Origin: Pseudolabrys sp.
GTDB lineage: Bacteria; Pseudomonadota; Alphaproteobacteria; Rhizobiales; Xanthobacteraceae
Assembly: GCA_029980465.1 (NCBI GenBank)
Contig: JARYIJ010000001.1
Span: forward strand, 2,133,749 to 2,197,748
Reading direction: 5' to 3'
Length of the DNA stretch: 64,000 nt
Shown: piece after piece, positions 50,958 to 58,752 of the stretch
Layout: each line of letters begins with the position of its first letter
Position numbering within the stretch: the first letter of the stretch is position 1
Notes under the pieces: generated by a model
Seen by the model: only the letters and a program-made list of their open reading frames with translations
Told to the model about the DNA's origin: nothing
Databases searched by the model: none
Program-made: the position numbers and the translations under genes

Positions 50958-51424
50958 ATACGGCTGCCGAACTTGCCAACGAACGCACCGTGGTGATCGT
51001 CCGCGAACTCGCGGCGCCGCGCGCCTTGGTGTGGAAGGCGTGGACCGATCCCGCGCACATGGCGCGCTGGTTCGGCCCGCGCATGTTCACTATTCCCGAA
51101 TGCCGGCTCGATGTCCGGGTCGGCGGCGCGCTGTGGATCGTGATGCGCGGCCCGGACGGCAACGATTACCCGATGAAGGGCGTGTTCCGCGAAGTCATCG
51201 AGAACGAGCGGCTGGTCTTCACCAACATCGCCGTCGATACGCAGGGCCGTCACCTGCTGGAAGGCGAGACCACCGTGATCTTCGAGAATCACGGCGCCGG
51301 CACCCAGCTCATCGTCCGCGCTTTCGCCAAAGGCGTGGCGCCGCACGCGCCGCAGATGCTGGCCGGCATGCAGGAGGGCTGGAGCCAGACGCTGGACAAG
51401 CTGGGCGAGGCGCTAGACGCCTGA
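50954..51424 (+). CDS. SRPBCC (AHSA1 / START-like) protein 3
   Basis: A 156-residue member with IVRELAAPRALVWKAWTDPAHMARWFGPRMFTIPECRLDVRVGGALWIVMRGPDGNDYPMKGVFREV and the closing helix MQEGWSQTLDKLGEALDA. Last gene of the ArsR-headed operon. Its ATG at 50954 overlaps the stop of a vestigial SRPBCC fragment. Functions of this subtype are not known; conserved pairing with ArsR, VOC and GST genes suggests response to a small toxic or hydrophobic compound. Confidence 0.88.
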   Translation: MNTAAELANERTVVIVRELAAPRALVWKAWTDPAHMARWFGPRMFTIPECRLDVRVGGALWIVMRGPDGNDYPMKGVFREVIENERLVFTNIAVDTQGRHLLEGETTVIFENHGAGTQLIVRAFAKGVAPHAPQMLAGMQEGWSQTLDKLGEALDA

Positions 51425-51441
51425 TCTTCGGGGCCTGGCCG

Positions 51442-51650
51442 AAAAAGAGCCCATCAAGACAACGGCGTGTCCCGGACGCGGTGCAGCACGAAGTGGTGCA
51501 CCGCAGAGCCGGACCCCGATTATACGCAAAGAAACCGGGGTCCCGGGTCTGCAGCGCGCCGCCATAGCGCGTTGAAGACGCGCGTGAACGCGCTTATGGG
51601 CGCTGCGCAGCGCCCGGGATACGAGCCTGAAAATCCGGAGTCGTTTCCTG
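51442..51650. repeat. Dispersed repeat region with nested palindrome (copy B)
   Basis: Shares with 42319-42469 the blocks AAAGAGCCC-TCAA, TCCCGGACGCGGTGCAGCAC, GTGGTGCACCGCAGAGCCGG and the closing block GA-ACGAGYYTGAAA-CCGGA-TC-TTTCC. In this copy the stem-loop GCGGTGCAGCACGAAGTGGTGCACCGC is intact, while a second palindrome (TCCCGGGTCTGCAGCGC paired with GCGCTGCGCAGCGCCCGGGA) contains the inverted third copy of the 40-base element. Confidence 0.8.
51561..51600. repeat. 40-base palindromic element, copy 3 (inverted)
   Basis: Reads GCCATAGCGC to CGCTTATGGG on the plus strand, the reverse complement of copies 1 and 2 at 42371 and 42533, with the same 40-base length and only a few substitutions. 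It lies at the apex of a CCCGGG-ended palindrome. Confidence 0.85.
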
Positions 51651-51672
51651 CCAGGCTCAGGATGAGGATGAG

Positions 51673-52947
51673 TTAGCCAATTCTCTGCGCCGCGCGCTCC
51701 GCGCTCCACAGCGCGGCTTCCGTGAAGCCGCCGGTCATGTAGTCGCCGCAGAACGACACGCCGCGCCGCGTGTCGGCGCCGCGCAGGAAGTCGCGCGTGC
51801 GCTGCTGGTGGCCGACGGTGTGCAGCGGCACGGCGAACGGATGACGCGTGACATGCGCTTCTTCGATCCAGTCCGACGCGCCGGGGAAATAGCGCTCGAG
51901 CTCGGCGCGGCACCGTTCGATGATGTCCGCGTCGTCGAGCGGCATCAGCGCTTGCGAGGCCGGGTAGCAGGGCCATGCCTGGACAATGCTTCGGCCCGAC
52001 GGCGCCATGGCTGGCGCCTTGCGCGCGGCGTCGGTGAAGAAGCCGACGAGGCCGCCGGCCGGCAGCATGTAGGACCACACCTTGGGATCGAGCGGCCGGT
52101 CCAGGAAGAACGACACCAGCGCAAAAGGCGGCTGCACGATGCCGTCGAGATACTCCCGCTCCGCGGTCCAGTCCTCCGGCAGCAGCAGGCTCGCCACCGC
52201 CGGCGGCACGGCGACCACGACGTGATCCGCGGATTGAATCGCGCCGCTGACCAGCGCGATGCCTTTCACCGCGCCTCTTTCGACGATGAGACTTGCCGCC
52301 GGCGCGCCGTAGCGGACCTTGAGGCGCGCGGCGAGCGCCTGCGCCAGCGACGCGATGCCGCCGGGAAGAACCAGGTAGTTCGTCATCACCACGATCTGGA
52401 ACAGCCGCATCAGGTGCGCGACGCTGGCGCGAGCAGCTTCGGGCTCGACCAGCGCGCCCGCCCGCACCAGCGGACGAATGACGTAGTCGCGCAGGAACGG
52501 ATCGGCATAGGCCGTCCAGGCATCCGCGGCGTCGAGCTTCGCTGCATAGTTGAGACTAGCCGCCGGCTGCCAGTTCATCAGCGTGCGCGCGATCAGGCCC
52601 GCGGCCTTGATATTCGACCAGCCGGCCGGCGCGATCCACGGCGCGTTGTGCGCGATATCGAAATGGCCGCGCGATGAGCGCGCGTCGAAAAAGCGCGTCG
52701 GGCCTTTCACCGTCGCGAGGCCCTTGTCGAGCCCGGTGTCGCGGAGCAAGGCGCGTGCGCGGCGGTAGCTGGTATGGAAATACTGCGTGCCGGCGTCGGC
52801 CTTGTCGCCGCGCTTCGACGTCAGCGTGACGTTGCGGCCGCCGGGCCGGTCGCCGGCCTCGAACACCGTGACGTCATGGCCTTTCGCCGCGAGAGAGGTC
52901 GCCGCGCCGAGGCCGGCGAGGCCGGCGCCGATGACGGCGACCCGCAT
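51673..52947 (-). CDS. FAD-dependent amine oxidase-superfamily oxidoreductase
   Basis: A 424-residue flavoprotein. The N-terminus VAVIGAGLAGLGAATSLAAKGHDVTVFEAGDRPGGRN is the dinucleotide-binding plus GG-doublet motif of the protoporphyrinogen oxidase / phytoene desaturase / amine oxidase group. The C-terminus GVSFCGDYMTGGFTEAALWSAERAAQRI completes the FAD site. The substrate is unknown; the family includes deaminating and desaturating enzymes. It follows directly on the CopD-like gene (stop and start codons adjacent, TGAATG), in an operon with an SDR gene. Confidence 0.87.
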   Translation of the reverse strand: MRVAVIGAGLAGLGAATSLAAKGHDVTVFEAGDRPGGRNVTLTSKRGDKADAGTQYFHTSYRRARALLRDTGLDKGLATVKGPTRFFDARSSRGHFDIAHNAPWIAPAGWSNIKAAGLIARTLMNWQPAASLNYAAKLDAADAWTAYADPFLRDYVIRPLVRAGALVEPEAARASVAHLMRLFQIVVMTNYLVLPGGIASLAQALAARLKVRYGAPAASLIVERGAVKGIALVSGAIQSADHVVVAVPPAVASLLLPEDWTAEREYLDGIVQPPFALVSFFLDRPLDPKVWSYMLPAGGLVGFFTDAARKAPAMAPSGRSIVQAWPCYPASQALMPLDDADIIERCRAELERYFPGASDWIEEAHVTRHPFAVPLHTVGHQQRTRDFLRGADTRRGVSFCGDYMTGGFTEAALWSAERAAQRIG

Positions 52948-53412
52948 TCAGGGCCAGTAGCGGCCGGTGCCGCCGATGATGACGACGAGGATGCCGAGCG
53001 GCAGGTTGACCAGGATGATCTTGCGGATGCGCTCGAGATGCGCGCCGGCGGTGGTCCAGTCCTTGTCGTCGACGGCGCGCTTGAACTTGAGCCACGGCCC
53101 ATGAAACAGCCAGGCGTAGAGCGCCACCATGACGAGGCCGAGCGCCATCATCAGGTTGACGTAGGGCGCCGCGCCGGCGAAGCCGCCGAACGCGGCCGGG
53201 ATCATCCAGAAGCCGCTCGCCAGCAGCAGGATCACCGAGACCCAGACCCACGGGAAGAATCGCGCGAAGAAGCCGCGCCACAGCGTCAGCCGCTGCGGCG
53301 CCTCGAGGCCGCGCGCGGCGGGCCGCAGGCACAGATAGGCGGCGAACATGCCGCCGACCCACACCACGGCGCCGAAGATGTGGAGCGCAAGCGCGAGCGA
53401 GATGGTCAGCAT
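52948..53412 (-). CDS. CopD-family integral membrane protein
   Basis: A 154-residue membrane protein with four hydrophobic helices. The opening ALALHIFGAVVWVGGMFAAYLCLRP holds the His typical of the CopD/DUF2269-like family, in which paired His residues may bind haem or copper. WVSVILLLASGFWM and INPLG-like segments (VNLPLGILVVIIGGTGRYW) follow. Start ATG 53412. It sits between the SDR and flavin oxidoreductase genes with no gap to the latter, so the three are probably one operon, but the shared function is unknown. Confidence 0.8.
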   Translation of the reverse strand: MLTISLALALHIFGAVVWVGGMFAAYLCLRPAARGLEAPQRLTLWRGFFARFFPWVWVSVILLLASGFWMIPAAFGGFAGAAPYVNLMMALGLVMVALYAWLFHGPWLKFKRAVDDKDWTTAGAHLERIRKIILVNLPLGILVVIIGGTGRYWP

Positions 53413-53425
53413 GGTGTGTTCTCCG

Positions 53426-54205
53426 TCAGGTGTTGAGCCGCTTGCCGCGCAAGGTCGGCAGGCCGATACCGGTCGAGTCGAAGCCGCCGTCGACGGCGAG
53501 AATCTGCCCGGTGATGTAGCTCGCCTGATCGCTGGCCAAGAAATAGATGGCGTTGGCGAGCTCGTCCTCGAGGCCGTAGCGGTTGAGCGGCATGTGGTCG
53601 TGGTAGTCGGCACGGATTTCTGGCGTGTGCACGGCCTTCGCCATCGCGGTATCGACCGGTCCGGGCGCCACCGCGTTGACGCGGATGCCGAGCGCGCCGA
53701 ACTCGGCGGCCTGCTGCTTGGTGAGATGCGCAAGGCCGGCCTTGCTGGTGCCGTAGGCGACGCGCAGCGTCGAGGCACGCAGGCCCGAGATCGAGGTCAC
53801 GTTGACCACCGCGCCGCCGCCGTGCTCGCGCATCAGCGGCACGGCCGCCTGCGTCATCAGGAACGGGCCGTTGAGATTGACGGCGAGCACGCGCGACCAG
53901 TCCTCGAAGCTCGTCTGCAGGATCGGGCCGAAGATGGCGATGCCGGCATTGTTGACCAGCGCGTCGAGACGCGTGAAGCGGGCCGTCAGCTCCCGGTAGG
54001 CGCGCTCGACCTGCGCCGGGTCGGACACGTCGGCGGTGATCGCCAGCGCCGCCTCTTTTTTGTCGAGGGCCGCGAACGTGCGTTTGAGATTGTCGCCGTC
54101 GATATCGAGCAGGGCGACGTTCCAGCCTTCGGCGAGGAAGCGCCTGGCGGCGGCCAGTCCGATGCCGCGCGCGGCGCCGGTAACGAGGACGGTCTTGGTG
54201 GTCAT
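53426..54205 (-). CDS. Short-chain dehydrogenase/reductase (SDR)
   Basis: A 259-residue classical SDR. The cofactor motif is VTGAARGIGLAAARRF (TGxxxGIG), with DI after the second strand favouring NAD; NNAGIAIFGP, the catalytic Ser in NVTSISGL, the Tyr/Lys in VAYGTSKAGL and the ending ASYITGQILAVDGGF are all present. It would oxidise or reduce an alcohol/ketone of unknown identity. ATG 54205 (MTTKTVLVTGAARG) is preferred to an upstream in-frame start at 54244. First gene of the SDR / CopD-like / flavoprotein operon. Confidence 0.92.
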   Translation of the reverse strand: MTTKTVLVTGAARGIGLAAARRFLAEGWNVALLDIDGDNLKRTFAALDKKEAALAITADVSDPAQVERAYRELTARFTRLDALVNNAGIAIFGPILQTSFEDWSRVLAVNLNGPFLMTQAAVPLMREHGGGAVVNVTSISGLRASTLRVAYGTSKAGLAHLTKQQAAEFGALGIRVNAVAPGPVDTAMAKAVHTPEIRADYHDHMPLNRYGLEDELANAIYFLASDQASYITGQILAVDGGFDSTGIGLPTLRGKRLNT

Positions 54206-54330
54206 GACATCGTGTGTTCTGTGATAGGCGCGCGACACTAGCAACAGGAGAGTGCAAGCGGTAGCGCCGGTTGACCCGCCGCGGTCCGGTCACCCATATA
54301 CGGGGCCGCTTCCCCGTTTCCCGGATTGTC

Positions 54331-55566
54331 ATGCCGAACGACGATATCGAGGTGCTGATCGTTGGCGCCGGCGCCGCCGGCATTGCCGCGGCGCGCCGCC
54401 TTCACGATGCCGGCGTCGATTGTCTTTTGGTCGAGGCGCGCGACCGTCTCGGCGGGCGCGCTTTCACGGCGGTGACGCAGGGCTATCCGCTCGACCTCGG
54501 CTGTGGCTGGCTGCATTCGGCCGACCGTAATCCGTGGGTGGCGGTGGCGCAGACGCAGGGCCGCGCCATCGACCGTACGCCGCCGCCGTGGAACCGGCCC
54601 GGCGTCGGGCTCGGCTTTCCGCCGGAGGAGCAGCACGCCTACCGCGCGGCGATGGAGGCGTTCTTCGAGCGCGTCTCGGATCTGGCCGGCAAGGACGTCG
54701 ATGTCGCGGCGTCGGACGCGCTCGAGCCTGGCAACCGCTGGAATGGGCTGATCTCGGCGATCTGCACCTATATCGGCGGTGCCGAGCCCGAGCGTTTGTC
54801 GGCGCTCGATTTCGACAATTACGCCGATACCGAGATCAACTGGCGCGTCGTCGACGGCTACGGCGCGTTGATCGCGGCTTATGCCGCCGGCGTCCCGGTC
54901 AGGCTCAACTGCGAGGTGAGGCGCATCGACCGCGGCGGCGCGCGGCTGCGCATCGAAACCTCGCAAGGCACGATCACGGCGGCCAAGGTTGTCGTCGCGC
55001 TGCCGGCATCGATGATCGCCGAGATGGAGAATCTGTTCTCGCCGATCCTGCCGGACAAGGTCGAGGCCGCGCTCGGCCTGCCGCTCGGCCTCGCCGACAA
55101 GCTGTTCCTGTCGCTGGACGCGGCGGAGGACTTCGAGCCGGGCGGCCGCCTGTTCGGCGCGATCGACCGGGTCGCCACCGCGACCTATCACATGCGGCCG
55201 TTTGGCCGCCCGATGATCGAGGTCTATTTCGGCGGCAGCAACGCCGCCGAGCTCGAGCGCGGCGGCATCGCCGCCTTTGCCGATTTCGCCACGCGCGAGC
55301 TCGTCTCCCATTTCGGCGCGGGCATCGCCAGGCGCGTCAGGCCGCTGGCGATGCATCTGTGGGCCGCCGATCCTTTCGCGCGCGGCTCCTACTCCTATGC
55401 GACGCCGGGCCATGCCGGCTGCCGCGCGGCGCTGGCCGCCACGGTCGAGGAGCGCATCTATTTCGCCGGCGAGGCCTGCTCGACGCACGACTTCTCGACC
55501 GCGCACGGCGCCTACCATACCGGTGTCGCCGCCGCCGAGGCGATTCTCGCCGCGCGCCGCCGGTAG
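54331..55566 (+). CDS. Flavin monoamine oxidase family protein
   Basis: A 411-residue flavoprotein. Motifs: EVLIVGAGAAGIAAARRLHDAGVDCLLVEARDRLGGRAFT for FAD, YPLDLGCGWLHSADRNPW (substrate-side wall) and VEERIYFAGEACSTHDFSTAHGAYHTGVAAAEAI at the C-terminus. It belongs with amine oxidases that act on primary or secondary amines. No signal peptide; cytosolic. ATG 54331 gives the family N-terminus. Divergent from the SDR operon, 125 bases away, and convergent with the Na/Pi cotransporter gene. Confidence 0.9.
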   Translation: MPNDDIEVLIVGAGAAGIAAARRLHDAGVDCLLVEARDRLGGRAFTAVTQGYPLDLGCGWLHSADRNPWVAVAQTQGRAIDRTPPPWNRPGVGLGFPPEEQHAYRAAMEAFFERVSDLAGKDVDVAASDALEPGNRWNGLISAICTYIGGAEPERLSALDFDNYADTEINWRVVDGYGALIAAYAAGVPVRLNCEVRRIDRGGARLRIETSQGTITAAKVVVALPASMIAEMENLFSPILPDKVEAALGLPLGLADKLFLSLDAAEDFEPGGRLFGAIDRVATATYHMRPFGRPMIEVYFGGSNAAELERGGIAAFADFATRELVSHFGAGIARRVRPLAMHLWAADPFARGSYSYATPGHAGCRAALAATVEERIYFAGEACSTHDFSTAHGAYHTGVAAAEAILAARRR

Positions 55567-55577
55567 CCGGTTTTCTC

Positions 55578-57260
55578 TCAGCCGCCCGGCTGCAGCCGCG
55601 GATTCGCCGCCGCAGCGCCGTTGTCGCGCGCGGGCGCGGGCAATTCGCCGGCCGTTTCCAGCACCGGATAGGCGACGGCGCAGATGTGGGCGTGGATGCG
55701 CCGCAGGTCGCGCAGCACGTCGAGGTGCACGCTGGTCGTCTCCACCGTTTCCGGCCGGCCTTCGCGCAGGCGGTTGAGGTGGTGCTCGGCGGCGAGCCGC
55801 TCGGCGTCCTGAAGCTGCGCCTTGTCGGCGAGCAGACGGTGCGCCTGTTCGACGTTGCCCCTCATGAACACGCCGAACGAGGCGCGCAGACCGTCGAGCA
55901 CCTGCCGGTGCAGCGACCCGAGCTCGGCCGCGCCGTCTGCCGAGAAGCGCAGGCCGCGTTTCGCCTTCTTGGCGGCGAGCTCGTTGAGGTTCTTGTCGAT
56001 GATGTCGCCGATGTGCTCGAGGTTGATGGAGAACGAGATGATCTCCATGGCGCGGTGGCTCTCGCGCTCGTCGAGGCTGCCGCGGGTCAGCCGCGTCACG
56101 TAGAGCTTGATCGCCTCGTCGAGCCGGTCGACGACGTTGTCGAGCCGCGAGACCTCGCCGATCAGCGCGCGGTCGCCCGTCATCAGCGCGTCCATCACCT
56201 TGCGCAGCATGGTCTCGACCACGTCGCCCATGCGCAGGGTCTCGCGCGCGGCGTCGGCCAAAGCGAGCGACGGCGTCGCCAGCGCGCTCTCGTCGAGATA
56301 GCGCGGCTTCGATTCGTCGTTCGCGGCCGGCGAGGCCGGCATGAGCCTGGTCAGGAGCGCCGCGACCGGGTCGAGCAGCGGCAGGAACAGCAGCGCCAGC
56401 ACGATATTGAAGGCGATATGGAATTCCGCCGTCATCTTGGCGGCGTCCGGCTGCCAGCCTTGCATGTGCGAGGCGATGGCCGGCAGGAACGGCGTCACCA
56501 GCGCCGCGCCGACGATGCGGTTGAGCAGGTTGCCGAGCGGCAGCCGGTAGCTGGCGCGGTCGTCGCGGCGGGTGCCCTCGATCACCGGATTGATGGCGCT
56601 GCCGAGATTGGCGCCGACCACCAGCGCGAGCGCCGCGGCCGGCGTGATGAAATTCGAGAACGCCAGCGACATCACCAGCAGCACGGTGGCGACGCTCGAA
56701 TGCAGCGCCCAGGTCAGCGCCGTCGCGATGGCGATGCAGAGCACCGGATCGCCGGTGATGGCGCGCAGCACCGCGCGCATCGCCGGCGCGTTCTCCGCCG
56801 GCGCCAGGCTGTCGATCAGGATGTGCAGCGCGAGCAGCATCAGCCCGAGCCCGATGCTGACGCGGCCGAGGTCCTTGAGCGGGCCGGCGCCGCTGCGGAA
56901 CGACACGAGGCCGAGCACGAACAGCACCGGCGCGGCGGCGGCGATGTTGAACGACAGGACCTGCACGATCAGCGTGGTGCCGACATTGGCGCCGAGCATG
57001 ATGGCGAGCGCCGGCACCAGCGACACCAGCCCTTCGGCGGCGAAGGCGGCCGTCATCAGCCCGGTCGCCGTGCTGCTCTGCAGGACGGCGGTCAGGCCGA
57101 GCCCGGCGGCAAGGGCGCTGAACCGGTTGGACAGGGCATGCGACAGGAATCGGCGCAGATGCGGGCCGAAGGCGCGGATGATGCCGGTCTGCACCATGTG
57201 CAGGCCCCACAGCAGCAGTGCGGCGCCGCCGAGGATGTCGAGAACGACGATCGTGCCCAA
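55578..57260 (-). CDS. Na/Pi cotransporter family protein with PhoU-like domain
   Basis: A 560-residue protein: the N-terminal half is a NptA-type transporter with two inverted repeats (QSSTATGLMTAAFAAEGLV and HSSVATVLLVMSLAF, each with the QSSS/T-like motif), and the C-terminal 200 residues form a PhoU-like helical domain (RLDNVVDRLDEAIKLYV, ISFSINLEHIGDIIDKNL). It probably moves phosphate with Na+, regulated by the PhoU part. I choose TTG 57260 because AGGAG stands six bases upstream; a GTG at 57284 in the same frame has none. Confidence 0.9.
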   Translation of the reverse strand: MGTIVVLDILGGAALLLWGLHMVQTGIIRAFGPHLRRFLSHALSNRFSALAAGLGLTAVLQSSTATGLMTAAFAAEGLVSLVPALAIMLGANVGTTLIVQVLSFNIAAAAPVLFVLGLVSFRSGAGPLKDLGRVSIGLGLMLLALHILIDSLAPAENAPAMRAVLRAITGDPVLCIAIATALTWALHSSVATVLLVMSLAFSNFITPAAALALVVGANLGSAINPVIEGTRRDDRASYRLPLGNLLNRIVGAALVTPFLPAIASHMQGWQPDAAKMTAEFHIAFNIVLALLFLPLLDPVAALLTRLMPASPAANDESKPRYLDESALATPSLALADAARETLRMGDVVETMLRKVMDALMTGDRALIGEVSRLDNVVDRLDEAIKLYVTRLTRGSLDERESHRAMEIISFSINLEHIGDIIDKNLNELAAKKAKRGLRFSADGAAELGSLHRQVLDGLRASFGVFMRGNVEQAHRLLADKAQLQDAERLAAEHHLNRLREGRPETVETTSVHLDVLRDLRRIHAHICAVAYPVLETAGELPAPARDNGAAAANPRLQPGG

Positions 57261-57327
57261 ACCGTTCTCCTTCCGAGTCGGCACTATAGCGTAACAGTGC
57301 GCGACAGGGGGAACGGTTCCGCGCGGG

Positions 57328-58197
57328 CTACCCCTCGTTGAAGGTCGTGCGGTATTTGTGGGCGGGGTAGACGCCGAGGATGGTCAGCTCCTTGGAGAAG
57401 AAGCGCAGCTCCTCGAGCGCGAAGCCGAGGCCGCGGTCGTCCGGGTGGCCGTCGACGTCGGCGTAGAACTGGGTGGCGAAGAAATTGCCGCCGACCATGT
57501 AGCTCTCGAGCTTTGTCATGTTGACGCCGTTGGTGGCGAAGCCGCCCATCGCCTTGTAGAGCGCGGCCGGCACGTTGCGCACCCGGAAGACGAAGGTCGT
57601 GACCGTCTTGCCGTTATTCGCTTTGGCCCAATGTCTGGTGCGCGACAGCACGATGAAGCGCGTCGTCGAATGCGCCTCGTCCTCGACGTTGCGCTTGAGG
57701 ATGTTGAGGCCGTAGATCTCCGCCGCCAGCGTCGAGGCGATCGCCGCGCGCGTCGGATCGCAGGCTTCGGCGACGGCGCGCGCCGATCCGGCGGTGTCGG
57801 CGGCGACGACCGGCTTCAGCTTCAGCTTGCGGATCGTGCCGCGGCACTGGCCGAGCGCCATGACATGGCTCTCGACCGTCTTGACGGTCTTGAGGGTTGC
57901 GCCCTTGGGGGCCATGAGCTGGTTGCGGATCGGCAGGAACCATTCGCCGATGATGTGAAGCCCTGAGGTCGGCATCAGGTGATGGATGTCGGCGACGCGG
58001 CCGGCCACCGAGTTCTCGATCGGGATCATGCCGAGGTCGACGTCGCCGCGCGTGAGCGCCGTAAAGCAGTCCTCGAAGGTCGGGCAGGGCACCGGCTCGT
58101 AGTGCGGGTAGGCCTGCTGGCAGGCGATGTGCGAGTTCGCGCCGAGCTCGCCCTGAAAGACGATCTTCTTTTTACTCTCGCTCTTACTTTTGGCCAT
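57328..58197 (-). CDS. pheA: Prephenate dehydratase
   Basis: Converts prephenate to phenylpyruvate for phenylalanine synthesis. The 289-residue single-function enzyme opens with KKIVFQGELGANSHIACQQAYPHYEPVPC, has the catalytic TRF motif in STTRFIVL and the ACT domain NVPAALYKAMGGFATNGVNMTKLESYM that binds phenylalanine for feedback control (the usual ESRP reads ESYM here, as I recall it does in many alphaproteobacteria). I chose ATG 58197 (MAKSKSESKKK). In related genomes kdsB is the upstream neighbour; here a 4.5 kb cassette separates them. Confidence 0.96.
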   Translation of the reverse strand: MAKSKSESKKKIVFQGELGANSHIACQQAYPHYEPVPCPTFEDCFTALTRGDVDLGMIPIENSVAGRVADIHHLMPTSGLHIIGEWFLPIRNQLMAPKGATLKTVKTVESHVMALGQCRGTIRKLKLKPVVAADTAGSARAVAEACDPTRAAIASTLAAEIYGLNILKRNVEDEAHSTTRFIVLSRTRHWAKANNGKTVTTFVFRVRNVPAALYKAMGGFATNGVNMTKLESYMVGGNFFATQFYADVDGHPDDRGLGFALEELRFFSKELTILGVYPAHKYRTTFNEG

Positions 58198-58311
58198 GAT
58201 CCGGGTTCCGTGGTTCCGCTGCGTTATCCATTCGCCCGGGCGCGGCGTCAATGCATGCGGGCAGGGCGGGCCTCCGTTGCGCCCGATGCCGCGGAAATCC
58301 GATGAAACCTG

Positions 58312-58336
58312 AGAACCCGGCGTCGTGACCGGCGTT
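58312..58336 (+). promoter_or_regulatory. Possible EcfG-type general stress promoter before the KGG gene
   Basis: AGAAC-N16-CGTT (58312-58316 and 58333-58336) is one mismatch from GGAAC-N16/17-CGTT, the promoter of the alphaproteobacterial general stress sigma factor EcfG. It lies about 60 bases before the start of a KGG-motif stress protein gene, where such a promoter is expected. The single mismatch in the -35 box leaves this tentative. Confidence 0.35.
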
Positions 58337-58396
58337 GGCGTGACGTGACGCTGCCGAGCAGCGCCGCGAACAACACAACAACAACGGAGACTCGCG

Positions 58397-58600
58397 ATGG
58401 CTCAGGAACACCGTGGCGGCAGCGGAAACTTCGCCAACGACCGGCAGCGCGCCTCTGCAGCCGGCAAGAAGGGAGGCCAGCACTCTCACGGCGGTCAGCA
58501 GCAGCAATCCGGCAGCCCGCAGCAGCAGGGCGGCGCCGGCAATGTTGCCGATGATCCGCAGCGCGCAGCGGAAGCCGGCCGGAAAGGCGGTCAGCACTAG
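58397..58600 (+). CDS. KGG-motif general stress protein
   Basis: A 67-residue hydrophilic protein with two copies of the KGG (con-10-like) repeat: NFANDRQRASAAGKKGGQH and NVADDPQRAAEAGRKGGQH, separated by a Gln/Ser/Gly linker. Such proteins accumulate in stationary phase, desiccation and osmotic stress and are thought to be disordered protectants. Complete, with ATG 58397 after an ACGGAGA ribosome site and a strong hairpin downstream. Probably monocistronic. Confidence 0.9.
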   Translation: MAQEHRGGSGNFANDRQRASAAGKKGGQHSHGGQQQQSGSPQQQGGAGNVADDPQRAAEAGRKGGQH

Positions 58601-58630
58601 CCGTATGGAGTCGGGCTTGGCTGACCGAAC

Positions 58631-58659
58631 GGACGCCCCGCCCGGTCGGCGGGGCGTCC
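58631..58659 (+). terminator. Hairpin downstream of the KGG gene
   Basis: Perfect 12-base arms (GGACGCCCCGCC and GGCGGGGCGTCC) with a 5-base loop, followed by TCATTATT. It lies 30 bases after the stop codon. The stem is very strong but the T tract is poor, so termination is probable, not certain. Confidence 0.6.
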
Positions 58660-58752
58660 TCATTATTGGGGCGCTCTCATTATTATCGTCTCTGGGTACG
58701 GAGGGACGATGACTGCGCCGATGCCGATGCGCATGCCGGCACGAGGCCGATG

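Noticed and set aside
54238..57341. Long overlapping open frames on both strands over the amine oxidase and Na/Pi cotransporter
   Set aside because: Arg/Ala-rich shadows of two well-supported genes.
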